Positions 1 through 4,767 of a stretch of DNA of 24,752 bases are shown here, in pieces. Below the pieces are notes generated by a model. It was not told the origin of the DNA, made no database searches, and worked only from the letters and a program-made list of their open reading frames with translations. The position numbers and the translations under genes were made by a program. Position 1 is the stretch's first letter. Each line of letters starts with the position of its first letter. Source of the stretch: a virus. The stretch covers positions 1 through 24,752 of IMG/VR virus record IMGVR_UViG_3300046001_000843. The stretch is one strand, 5' to 3'.

Positions 1-2
1 GG

Positions 3-86
3 GGAAGCCCTGAAGATTGGTACTGCACCATGCCTGGCTATGTATACGTAGATTTATTAAGGAGAGCACTCGGTGAAAAGAAATGA
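3..86 (+). CDS. 3' end of an unidentified gene (partial)
   Basis: An open frame enters from the left edge and stops at TGA 84-86; 27 residues are visible, ending in LLRRALGEKK. The stop overlaps the start of the next gene by 14 bases and the ribosome binding site of that gene (AAGGAG, 59-64) lies inside it, which is the arrangement expected of a co-transcribed upstream gene. Too little is present to name a family. It is probably the end of another early or replication gene. Confidence 0.45.
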   Translation, partial: GSPEDWYCTMPGYVYVDLLRRALGEKK

Positions 87-237
87 CCTTCGAGATTTTC
101 TAACCTATGCTGACATGTCATACATAGATATGTTAGCAAAAGCAATATTGCTTGACCAAGTTAGTGTTCATACTAAGTTAGATAAAAATGGAAATGAATA
201 CAAACAAATAAAAGTAGCAGCGTTCAAAGATGAGTGA
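73..237 (+). CDS. Small hypothetical protein, 54 aa
   Basis: A GTG start at 73 is preceded by a good Shine-Dalgarno sequence (AAGGAG, 59-64, 8 bases upstream) and the frame runs to TGA 235-237. The protein starts VKRNDLRDFLTYADMSY and ends KVAAFKDE; it is charged, probably helical at the N-terminus, and has no cysteines, membrane segment or recognisable motif. Its last codons overlap the primase start in an ATGAGTGA arrangement, so the two are probably translationally coupled. Its place just before primase suggests an early replication-module accessory protein, but no function can be assigned. Confidence 0.6.
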   Translation: MKRNDLRDFLTYADMSYIDMLAKAILLDQVSVHTKLDKNGNEYKQIKVAAFKDE

Positions 238-610
238 CAAGCCTGACATTGGTGAGTACCTCCACTACATAGGCGCCACCGTGCCTGCTATGGGCAGCGG
301 TTGGCGCAAGATGAAGTGCCCGTTTCATATTGACAGTCATGCATCAGCAGCAGTAAACTTTGATAAGAACGCCTTTATCTGCCACGGTTGTGGAGTTAAG
401 GGCGATACTTATTCCCTAATTATGTACAAAGAAGGTGGTGATTATAGTGAGGCTCTCAAGTTCGCAGCGTCAGTTCTTGCTTCAGGCAACACAGAGATAC
501 GCAGCAAAGATAAATCTCGCAGAGGAATATCTGGCAAGCCGTCAACTCTCGGTAGAAGAGGCAAGCATCTTTCATCTGGGGGTGGTAGACGAACCGCTTC
601 CAGGGCATGA
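230..610 (+). CDS. DNA primase, CHC2 zinc-finger part
   Basis: The first about 85 residues match the N-terminal zinc-binding domain of DnaG-type primases: CPFHIDSHAS (C30, H33) followed by FICHGCGVKGD (C51, C54), the CHC2 signature that helps the primase bind template DNA. After about residue 85 the frame turns into a low-complexity Arg/Gly/Ser stretch and stops at 610. The continuation of the protein (Toprim domain) is in the frame offset by one base that reaches 1079. The 126-aa product as written is therefore either a truncated zinc-finger protein or the 5' half of a frameshifted or damaged primase gene. The start at ATG 230 overlaps the end of the upstream small gene. Confidence 0.8.
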   Translation: MSDKPDIGEYLHYIGATVPAMGSGWRKMKCPFHIDSHASAAVNFDKNAFICHGCGVKGDTYSLIMYKEGGDYSEALKFAASVLASGNTEIRSKDKSRRGISGKPSTLGRRGKHLSSGGGRRTASRA

Positions 611-1079
611 GCCATACAAGGGTAGACTTGCTATTCCATACATCACACCATCAGGTGTGGTTGATATTAGATTCCGCAGTATGCACGGTGAAGACCCTAA
701 GTATATGGGTCTAGTGGGTGCAAAGACTACAATGTTTAATACACAAGCATGCTTTGTTGCAGATAAATACATTTGCGTCACCGAAGGTGAGTTCGATTGT
801 ATTATGATGTCAGTTAAAACCAATCATCCAACGGTAGGCATACCTGGGGCTAACAACTGGAAGCCACACTATAGTAAAATCCTTGACGACTTTGATGTTG
901 TAATTGTATTAGCAGATGGTGATGCAGCAGGGTTAGAGTTCGGCAAGAAAATCAGTAGAGAGTTAGGTAATGTCAACATTATCAGCATGCCTGATGGTGA
1001 AGATGTCAATAGCATGATGATTAAACAAGGAAGTGAGTGGCTAGATGAGCGAATCAGAGAGTGCGTTACCCCCGCTTGA
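435..1079 (+). CDS. DNA primase, Toprim catalytic part
   Basis: From about position 500 this frame reads as the linker and Toprim fold of a phage primase: AEEYLASRQLSVEEA, GRLAIPYI and FRSMHGEDPKYM (a feature of primase catalytic cores), then VTEGEFDCIMM with the catalytic glutamate at about 785, and VIVLADGDAAG with the metal-binding DGD at about 915. It makes RNA primers at the replication fork. The first about 20 residues from the GTG at 435 read as out-of-frame sequence of the zinc-finger part, so the true N-terminus is uncertain. Options are a plus-one shift from the 230 frame between about 470 and 530, an independent internal start, or an assembly indel. The end overlaps the next gene by 35 bases. 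Confidence 0.8.
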   Translation: MVIIVRLSSSQRQFLLQATQRYAAKINLAEEYLASRQLSVEEASIFHLGVVDEPLPGHEPYKGRLAIPYITPSGVVDIRFRSMHGEDPKYMGLVGAKTTMFNTQACFVADKYICVTEGEFDCIMMSVKTNHPTVGIPGANNWKPHYSKILDDFDVVIVLADGDAAGLEFGKKISRELGNVNIISMPDGEDVNSMMIKQGSEWLDERIRECVTPA

Positions 1080-1362
1080 CCATACGTTTTGGGAACACGT
1101 TGAACATTTAGACTTTGCAATTGGTATTCCAGTAGCGCAAGATAGATTGCTAGATGTTATAGGTGCATTGCGTGATATATATGAGACCCTTGTAGAGGGT
1201 GACTTAGAAGATGCAAAGATGTGTACTACAGCATTGGCTGCTATCCTAGTAGCCAGCAAGTATGGCAAAGCAGAAGAAGTATGGGCTGAGTTCTCAATTA
1301 AAGAAGCCATGTCTAACTTTGATAACCACATGAAGGGGATACTTGATGAAGAATCCGAATGA
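1045..1362 (+). CDS. Hypothetical helical protein, 105 aa
   Basis: The frame runs from ATG 1045, inside the end of primase, to TGA 1362, which overlaps the next start. The product is acidic and looks all-helical (AIGIPVAQDRLLDVIGALRD, then a second helical half ending MKGILDEESE). It has a single cysteine, no membrane segment and no motif that I recognise. Its overlap with genes on both sides and its codon use argue that it is real. It lies in the replication/nucleotide block, so an accessory role there is likely but unproven. Confidence 0.65.
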   Translation: MSESESALPPLDHTFWEHVEHLDFAIGIPVAQDRLLDVIGALRDIYETLVEGDLEDAKMCTTALAAILVASKYGKAEEVWAEFSIKEAMSNFDNHMKGILDEESE

Positions 1363-1636
1363 CCTACAAGAAATCTTTTTAGATTTACATACTATGATGC
1401 TTAAAAAGCATGCTGACTATGGTCCTATGAATATATCAGGAGCACCTGGCGGACCAATGAACGGACTACGTGTCCGCATGTATGACAAACTGGCTAGACT
1501 TAACAACCTAGTAGATACAGGCGACACGCCCAACTATGAATCCGTTGAAGATACACTACTTGACCTTGCAAACTATGCCATAATCGGACTGCTGGTCCAA
1601 CGCGGACAGTGGGAAGGTATCCCGAATGGAGAATAG
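1346..1636 (+). CDS. DUF1599 / nucleotide-modification-associated domain 1 protein
   Basis: The 96-aa product has the signature of the small DUF1599 (NMAD1) family: KKHADYGPMN at residues 20-29, RMYDKLARLNNL at 44-55, then ESVEDTLLDLANYAII at 65-80. These carry the acidic and Lys/Arg residues seen in all-alpha MazG/dUTPase-like nucleotide-binding proteins. Members are common in phages and are proposed to act on nucleotides or in base-modification pathways; the reaction here is not established. ATG 1346 is preferred over the TTG three bases upstream because AAGGGG (1333-1338) is then well spaced. The gene lies between a helical unknown and a metallophosphoesterase, both in the same operon. Confidence 0.75.
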   Translation: MKNPNDLQEIFLDLHTMMLKKHADYGPMNISGAPGGPMNGLRVRMYDKLARLNNLVDTGDTPNYESVEDTLLDLANYAIIGLLVQRGQWEGIPNGE

Positions 1637-1638
1637 AT

Positions 1639-2376
1639 GTGAAACGAGTAGTCGTATTAAGCGATTTACAGATACCGTATCAACACGATAAAACTGTAGA
1701 TGCCACACTAGAGTTCATTGCTGATTATAAACCAGATGAACTCTGGTGTATAGGCGATGAACTAGATGCACCTGAACCATCACGTTGGAACAAGGGAATG
1801 GCAGGAGAATATGCTGAGACCCTACAAGATAGTATTGATTTAACGCACGACATCATGGCTCGTTACCGTAAAGCATTAGGTAACAAGCCATTTTACATTC
1901 AACGCAGTAATCATACTGACCGCATTGATACATACATGCGCAAGTATGCGCCAGCCTTTATGTCACTCAAGTCATTAGAGATTGAGGAACTACTAGGCTA
2001 TGGCAAGTTAAAGATTAATTACTTACATAAGATGCACGAGTTGTTACCTGGTTGGGTAATGGCACACGGAGATGAAGGCGCACTTAATCGTGCACCAGGG
2101 GCTACTGCATTAAACTTAGCCAAGCGCATAGGTAAATCAGTAGTGTGTGGACACACGCATCGTGTTGGATTACAACATGAGACCACAGGATTTTATGGAA
2201 AAACCAGTACTTTATACGGGTTAGAGGTGGGTCACATGATGGACATCAAGCAGGCTAGTTACCTCACATCAGGTGCTGCCAACTGGCAGCATGGTCTTGG
2301 TATCCTTGTTGAACACAATCGTAAGGTCACACCATTTGCAGTACCAATTGTAAATGGCGAGGTCATCATTCCATAA
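1639..2376 (+). CDS. Metallophosphoesterase (calcineurin-like)
   Basis: The 245-aa protein has the ordered metal-ligand motifs of the calcineurin-like superfamily: SDLQIPY (D9), IGDELD (D40), SNHTDR (N91, H92), AHGDE (H143) and GHTHR (H172, H174). The first motif has Gln where the classic D-x-H has His, a variant also seen in other phage members. The family hydrolyses phosphomonoesters or phosphodiesters with two metal ions; the substrate (nucleotide, nucleic acid or other) cannot be read from sequence. GTG 1639 is chosen because GGAGA (1628-1632) sits 6 bases upstream; an upstream in-frame GTG at 1609 would overlap the previous gene further and add a tail without any motif. The DUF1599 neighbour suggests nucleotide metabolism. 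Confidence 0.85.
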   Translation: MKRVVVLSDLQIPYQHDKTVDATLEFIADYKPDELWCIGDELDAPEPSRWNKGMAGEYAETLQDSIDLTHDIMARYRKALGNKPFYIQRSNHTDRIDTYMRKYAPAFMSLKSLEIEELLGYGKLKINYLHKMHELLPGWVMAHGDEGALNRAPGATALNLAKRIGKSVVCGHTHRVGLQHETTGFYGKTSTLYGLEVGHMMDIKQASYLTSGAANWQHGLGILVEHNRKVTPFAVPIVNGEVIIP

Positions 2377-3020
2377 TGAATTACATTGAAGAATATAATA
2401 TGTTAGTACAGCAACTCTCAGCCGAGTACGCAAAGCGTTACACTATGTTAGAACGTGATGACATAGGGCAAGAGTTGTGGGTATGGTTTGTCGGTCATCC
2501 CCGTAAGTACAAAGAATGGTCTGACCTAGAACAAAAAGACCGCGACAAGTTGATTGCTAAATCATTACGCAATGCTGCACTTAAGTTTTGTGAACGAGAG
2601 AAGGCTAAGAAAGTAGGTTATGATATATCAGACCTATATTACTATGACCTTTCTGTAGTAGAAGCATTCTTGCCTTCTATCATTGGAGAATCTTATGAGA
2701 TTCCTACAAAGATTCAAGACCTAAATGCTAAGTTTGGTAGTGGTGCAGCATCAGATGGCAACAACTGGTTGTCATTGCGCTCAGACATTGCATCTGCATT
2801 CTATAAGTTAACAGATGCTAAGCAAAATATATTAAGATTACGCTTTAGTATTGACTCACCTGACTGGACATTGTTATCCAAAGATATGGATAGCACACCA
2901 GATGGTGCACGTATGAAAGTACAACGTGCACTTAACTCATTGGTTAAAAACTTAGGAGGATGGAAGCCTTACTATGAACCAGACCAAGAAACAGAAGTAA
3001 GTGAACGACCTCAGGGGTGA
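2376..3020 (+). CDS. Sigma-factor-like DNA-binding protein
   Basis: The 214-aa product resembles small phage-encoded sigma-like proteins. The N-terminal part (LERDDIGQELWVWFVGHPRKYKEW) looks like sigma-70 region 2, with the DxxQE-type helix followed by aromatic residues. The C-terminal part (LTDAKQNILRLRF, then TLLSKDMDSTPDGARMKVQRALNSL) looks like a region-4-type helix-turn-helix in which a TPDGAR turn precedes the recognition helix. A likely role is redirecting host RNA polymerase or regulating phage promoters. Its start overlaps the upstream stop (TAATG at 2374-2378). The WhiB protein encoded further along the operon belongs to a family that binds sigma region 4, so the two may act together (inference). 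Confidence 0.6.
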   Translation: MNYIEEYNMLVQQLSAEYAKRYTMLERDDIGQELWVWFVGHPRKYKEWSDLEQKDRDKLIAKSLRNAALKFCEREKAKKVGYDISDLYYYDLSVVEAFLPSIIGESYEIPTKIQDLNAKFGSGAASDGNNWLSLRSDIASAFYKLTDAKQNILRLRFSIDSPDWTLLSKDMDSTPDGARMKVQRALNSLVKNLGGWKPYYEPDQETEVSERPQG

Positions 3021-3183
3021 ACCAGCATTCGCATGTATATGCGGATGTAAGATGTTCAGAGTTACAGTTATGTGGGATGAAGAAACCAGAGCAGTAGGCT
3101 GGTATGATTTGAAACAAGAATGCATAGAGTGTGGTACGTGGACTACTGCACCTACAGAAATAGATGGAGATGATTGTGCCTAA
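3001..3183 (+). CDS. Small zinc-ribbon protein, 60 aa
   Basis: A GTG start at 3001 overlaps the end of the sigma-like gene. The product has two cysteine knuckles, CICGC (C12, C14, C16) and CIECG (C41, C44), separated by a Trp/Tyr-containing beta stretch (MWDEETRAVGWYDL). This is the pattern of a treble-clef or zinc-ribbon fold of about 40 residues. Such small proteins usually bind nucleic acid or protein partners. The ribosome binding site is weak, consistent with coupling to the upstream gene. Its specific family is not recognised. Confidence 0.65.
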   Translation: MNDLRGEPAFACICGCKMFRVTVMWDEETRAVGWYDLKQECIECGTWTTAPTEIDGDDCA

Positions 3184-3343
3184 CTATGATTACAAGTGCG
3201 ACTTGTGTAACATGACACAAGAGGTATATCGTGAGTTCGGAGATGACCGTGAACCTACGTGTTGTCAAATGGTAATGACTAGGATATGGACTTCACCACC
3301 TGTGAAGTTTAAAGGTTCTGGTTTCTATTCAACAGGAGGATAA
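3176..3343 (+). CDS. FmdB-like zinc-ribbon protein, 55 aa
   Basis: This gene starts at GTG 3176, with GGAGA at 3166-3170, overlaps the previous stop and ends at TAA 3343. The product begins VPNYDYKCDLCNMTQEVYRE and ends KFKGSGFYSTGG. Both ends are diagnostic of the FmdB/CxxC small regulatory zinc-ribbon family, which has an N-terminal P-x-Y-x-Y-x-C-x-x-C and a C-terminal FKGSGFYxTD-like motif. A second cysteine pair (C29, C30) replaces the usual spaced CxxC. The biochemical role of the family is poorly known; it is often called a putative regulatory protein and is frequent in phages. Confidence 0.8.
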   Translation: MPNYDYKCDLCNMTQEVYREFGDDREPTCCQMVMTRIWTSPPVKFKGSGFYSTGG

Positions 3344-3346
3344 GCA

Positions 3347-3457
3347 ATGAAATGGATTATAGTTTTTGTACTATATTTAGGACTTACAGGTTTAATTATA
3401 TCTTTCATGAGGCAAGCAAGTCGTAAAGACAACAAGTCACGCGACATTAACAGTTAA
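3347..3457 (+). CDS. Single-span membrane peptide, 36 aa
   Basis: ATG 3347 is preceded by a strong Shine-Dalgarno sequence (GGAGGA, 3335-3340, 6 bases upstream) that also encodes the last codons of the FmdB-like protein. The peptide has one hydrophobic segment (IIVFVLYLGLTGLIISF) followed by a basic tail (RQASRKDNKSRDINS), predicting one membrane span with the tail in the cytoplasm. No family is recognised. Its place in the early/regulatory block, far from the lysis genes, argues against a holin. Membrane-targeted phage peptides of this size may block superinfection or inhibit host proteins (inference). Confidence 0.65.
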   Translation: MKWIIVFVLYLGLTGLIISFMRQASRKDNKSRDINS

Positions 3458-3471
3458 AGGAAGCCATAAAA

Positions 3472-3732
3472 ATGTACGCATTCAGAGAAGAGGCTAACTG
3501 TGCAGACACAGACTCAGAGGCTTTCTTTACCGTAGAAAGAACCAGTACATATACTGATATAAAAATGCTACGTAAGATATGTGGCAACTGTACCGTAATA
3601 GACCAGTGCTTAGACTATGCACTCAAGCATGAAGTGCTAGGATACTGGGGTAATACAACAGAGTTCCAACGCAAAAGGTTACGTCAAAAACTTAATATAA
3701 TTCCACGCCAGTTACACTTAGACTATAATTAA
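3472..3732 (+). CDS. WhiB-family iron-sulfur transcription regulator
   Basis: The 86-aa product carries the four WhiB cysteines: C10 in EANCADTD, C37 and C40 in ICGNC, and C46 in IDQCLDYAL, followed by the turn motif VLGYWGNTTEFQRKRLR and a basic tail. In this family the cysteines hold a 4Fe-4S cluster, the G[VI]WGG-like turn contacts sigma region 4, and the basic tail contacts DNA. WhiB proteins are found in Actinobacteria and their phages, where some phage versions down-regulate host whiB genes and cause superinfection exclusion. GGAAG (3459-3463) precedes ATG 3472. It is the last gene before the terminator and may retune host transcription together with the sigma-like protein (inference). 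Confidence 0.92.
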   Translation: MYAFREEANCADTDSEAFFTVERTSTYTDIKMLRKICGNCTVIDQCLDYALKHEVLGYWGNTTEFQRKRLRQKLNIIPRQLHLDYN

Positions 3733-3744
3733 AAGCAGAAAAGA

Positions 3745-3779
3745 CCCCCGCCAGGTAGGTTAATGTACCTGAGCGGGGG
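3745..3779. terminator. Bidirectional hairpin terminator between convergent operons
   Basis: CCCCCGC-CAGGTA (3745-3757) pairs with TACCTG-A-GCGGGGG (3766-3779) around an 8-base loop, giving a 13-bp stem interrupted by one bulged A. For minus-strand transcripts it is followed by a T-rich tract, TCTTTTCTGCTTTT (complement of 3731-3744). For plus-strand transcripts the tail CTTCTTGTCT is weaker. It sits exactly between the end of whiB and the end of the holin-like gene, so it should stop both operons. Confidence 0.85.
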
Positions 3780-3820
3780 CTTCTTGTCTCTACGGGGCTG
3801 CTAGACCCCTTAAAAGGGTA

Positions 3821-4018
3821 TTATTTCTTGGTTGTACTCTTGCCAAACTCTGTTGCTTTAGGGTCTAATGCCTTAAGTAATGGTCCAGCCACGGCAGCAA
3901 GGGCTGCAGATAGCAAAGCCTTTGGGTCTGTAATTCCTGCTAAGTACAAGGCAATAACTGATGCTACTGCTGCTCGTGCATATGTTGCTATAATTGCTTC
4001 TAACTTCTTCTTGTTCAT
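3821..4018 (-). CDS. Holin-like small membrane protein, 65 aa
   Basis: The product starts with a basic stretch (MNKKKLEAI), continues with two hydrophobic segments at about residues 8-28 (IIATYARAAVASVIALYLAGI) and 33-50 (ALLSAALAAVAGPLLKAL), and ends in a charged tail (FGKSTTKK). This fits a small two-span holin that forms holes in the host membrane at lysis. Its start overlaps the endolysin stop by a few bases, and it is the last gene of the late operon. Naming rests on size, topology and position, because holins lack a conserved motif. Confidence 0.65.
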   Translation of the reverse strand: MNKKKLEAIIATYARAAVASVIALYLAGITDPKALLSAALAAVAGPLLKALDPKATEFGKSTTKK

Positions 4019-4464
4019 TTTGTTTCCTTTTTTTTCGGTAGGGGATTTACTTTAGATACTATCTTGCCTAATGTTTTACTCTCACCTAACCAGGGGAACC
4101 AGGGAAAAACATCGTTGCTACAAGTATCAAGAATAGAAATGTGTAAGTGCTTATTATGAGCGTTACTCCCAGCGTATTGTCTATTTCCTTGCTTAGCCTT
4201 TTCTTTAGACCAAATCTTTCCTTGAAAAATAAGGTACGACACACGATTATCTTCTTTAAGTTTTTCAAATATTTCAACACAATCAATTCCGTTCTCAGGG
4301 TCATGCGTTAAATCAACCGCTAATCCTGTATTGTGGTCAGACTTAGGGCTTTGTTTCATATGCGCTGCTGATGGTAGTAGCCCATCGCTAGCCTTCTTGC
4401 GCTTAGGGCGCAAGGCTGTTGCTTGTCTTAGTACTGCTATAGCAGCAGGTGTTGCTTTACTCAT
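4015..4464 (-). CDS. Endolysin, M15/VanY-like peptidase
   Basis: The 149-aa protein carries the zinc-ligand pattern of the M15 (D-Ala-D-Ala carboxypeptidase/L-Ala-D-Glu endopeptidase) fold: SDHNTGLAVDLTHD (H44, D51) and, later, HNKHLHIS (H103, H106, H108). It should cut peptide crosslinks in peptidoglycan and act in host lysis. There is no signal peptide, so release would need a holin. ATG 4464 is preferred to ATG 4470 because GGGAAG is then better spaced. The C-terminus (PWFPWLGESKTLGKI, then a lysine-rich end) may add wall binding. The start lies inside a 29-aa ORF and the end overlaps the holin-like gene. Confidence 0.82.
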   Translation of the reverse strand: MSKATPAAIAVLRQATALRPKRKKASDGLLPSAAHMKQSPKSDHNTGLAVDLTHDPENGIDCVEIFEKLKEDNRVSYLIFQGKIWSKEKAKQGNRQYAGSNAHNKHLHISILDTCSNDVFPWFPWLGESKTLGKIVSKVNPLPKKKETK

Positions 4465-4546
4465 CGTCATCTTCCCATTCTTCTAGGTCTATGCTTGGTG
4501 ATACTGGGTCCCACATTGGCTCAGGTAATATAGTTGTGTATCCCAT
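4457..4546 (-). CDS. Overlapping acidic mini-protein, 29 aa
   Basis: ATG at 4546 overlaps the stop of the membrane-protein gene (TAATG) and the frame ends at TAA 4457-4459, inside the endolysin start region. The product begins MGYTTILPEPMWDPVSP and ends EEWEDDDE, strongly acidic with two Trp. The back-to-back overlaps make it a natural translational bridge between the membrane protein and the endolysin. It could be a real peptide (for example a lysis regulator or structural peptide) or serve mainly for coupling. No family is recognised. Confidence 0.55.
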   Translation of the reverse strand: MGYTTILPEPMWDPVSPSIDLEEWEDDDE

Positions 4547-4749
4547 TATTTTTTTATCATTTCGATTACTAATTCATGTAACATTTCAACTTTTTCCTCT
4601 AATCTTACGACAGAATCTTTGAGACTTGACCCACCATTGGGCTTAAGTTCGTATAGATAGTGCTTGACCAACCATCTAATTGCACCGCTGAAAGCGGTTA
4701 CGATTGCAATGATAGATACGATTAGTCCTGCCCAGTTTGCTGGTGTCAT
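4546..4749 (-). CDS. Membrane protein with coiled-coil tail, lysis cassette
   Basis: The 67-aa product has one membrane segment near the N-terminus (WAGLIVSIIAIVTAFSGAI, about residues 6-24), then a short basic stretch (RWLVKHYLYELK) and a heptad-like C-terminal helix (VVRLEEKVEMLHELVIEMI). This architecture is common for holin-like or anti-holin proteins encoded just before endolysins in phages of Gram-positive hosts. Together with the two-span protein at the end of the operon, the phage may have two hole-forming or regulating proteins. The assignment rests on topology and position only. Confidence 0.6.
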   Translation of the reverse strand: MTPANWAGLIVSIIAIVTAFSGAIRWLVKHYLYELKPNGGSSLKDSVVRLEEKVEMLHELVIEMIKK

Positions 4750-4767
4750 TGATTGCGCTCCTAAGAG

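Noticed and set aside
1609-1638. An upstream GTG start for the metallophosphoesterase.
   Set aside because: It lies inside the preceding gene, adds ten residues before the conserved first strand, and has a poorer ribosome binding site than GTG 1639.
3801-3820. A second hairpin near ACCCCTTAAAAGGGT after the holin-like gene.
   Set aside because: Its stem is short and AT-rich in the middle and it overlaps alternative pairings; the strong hairpin at 3745-3779 explains termination better.
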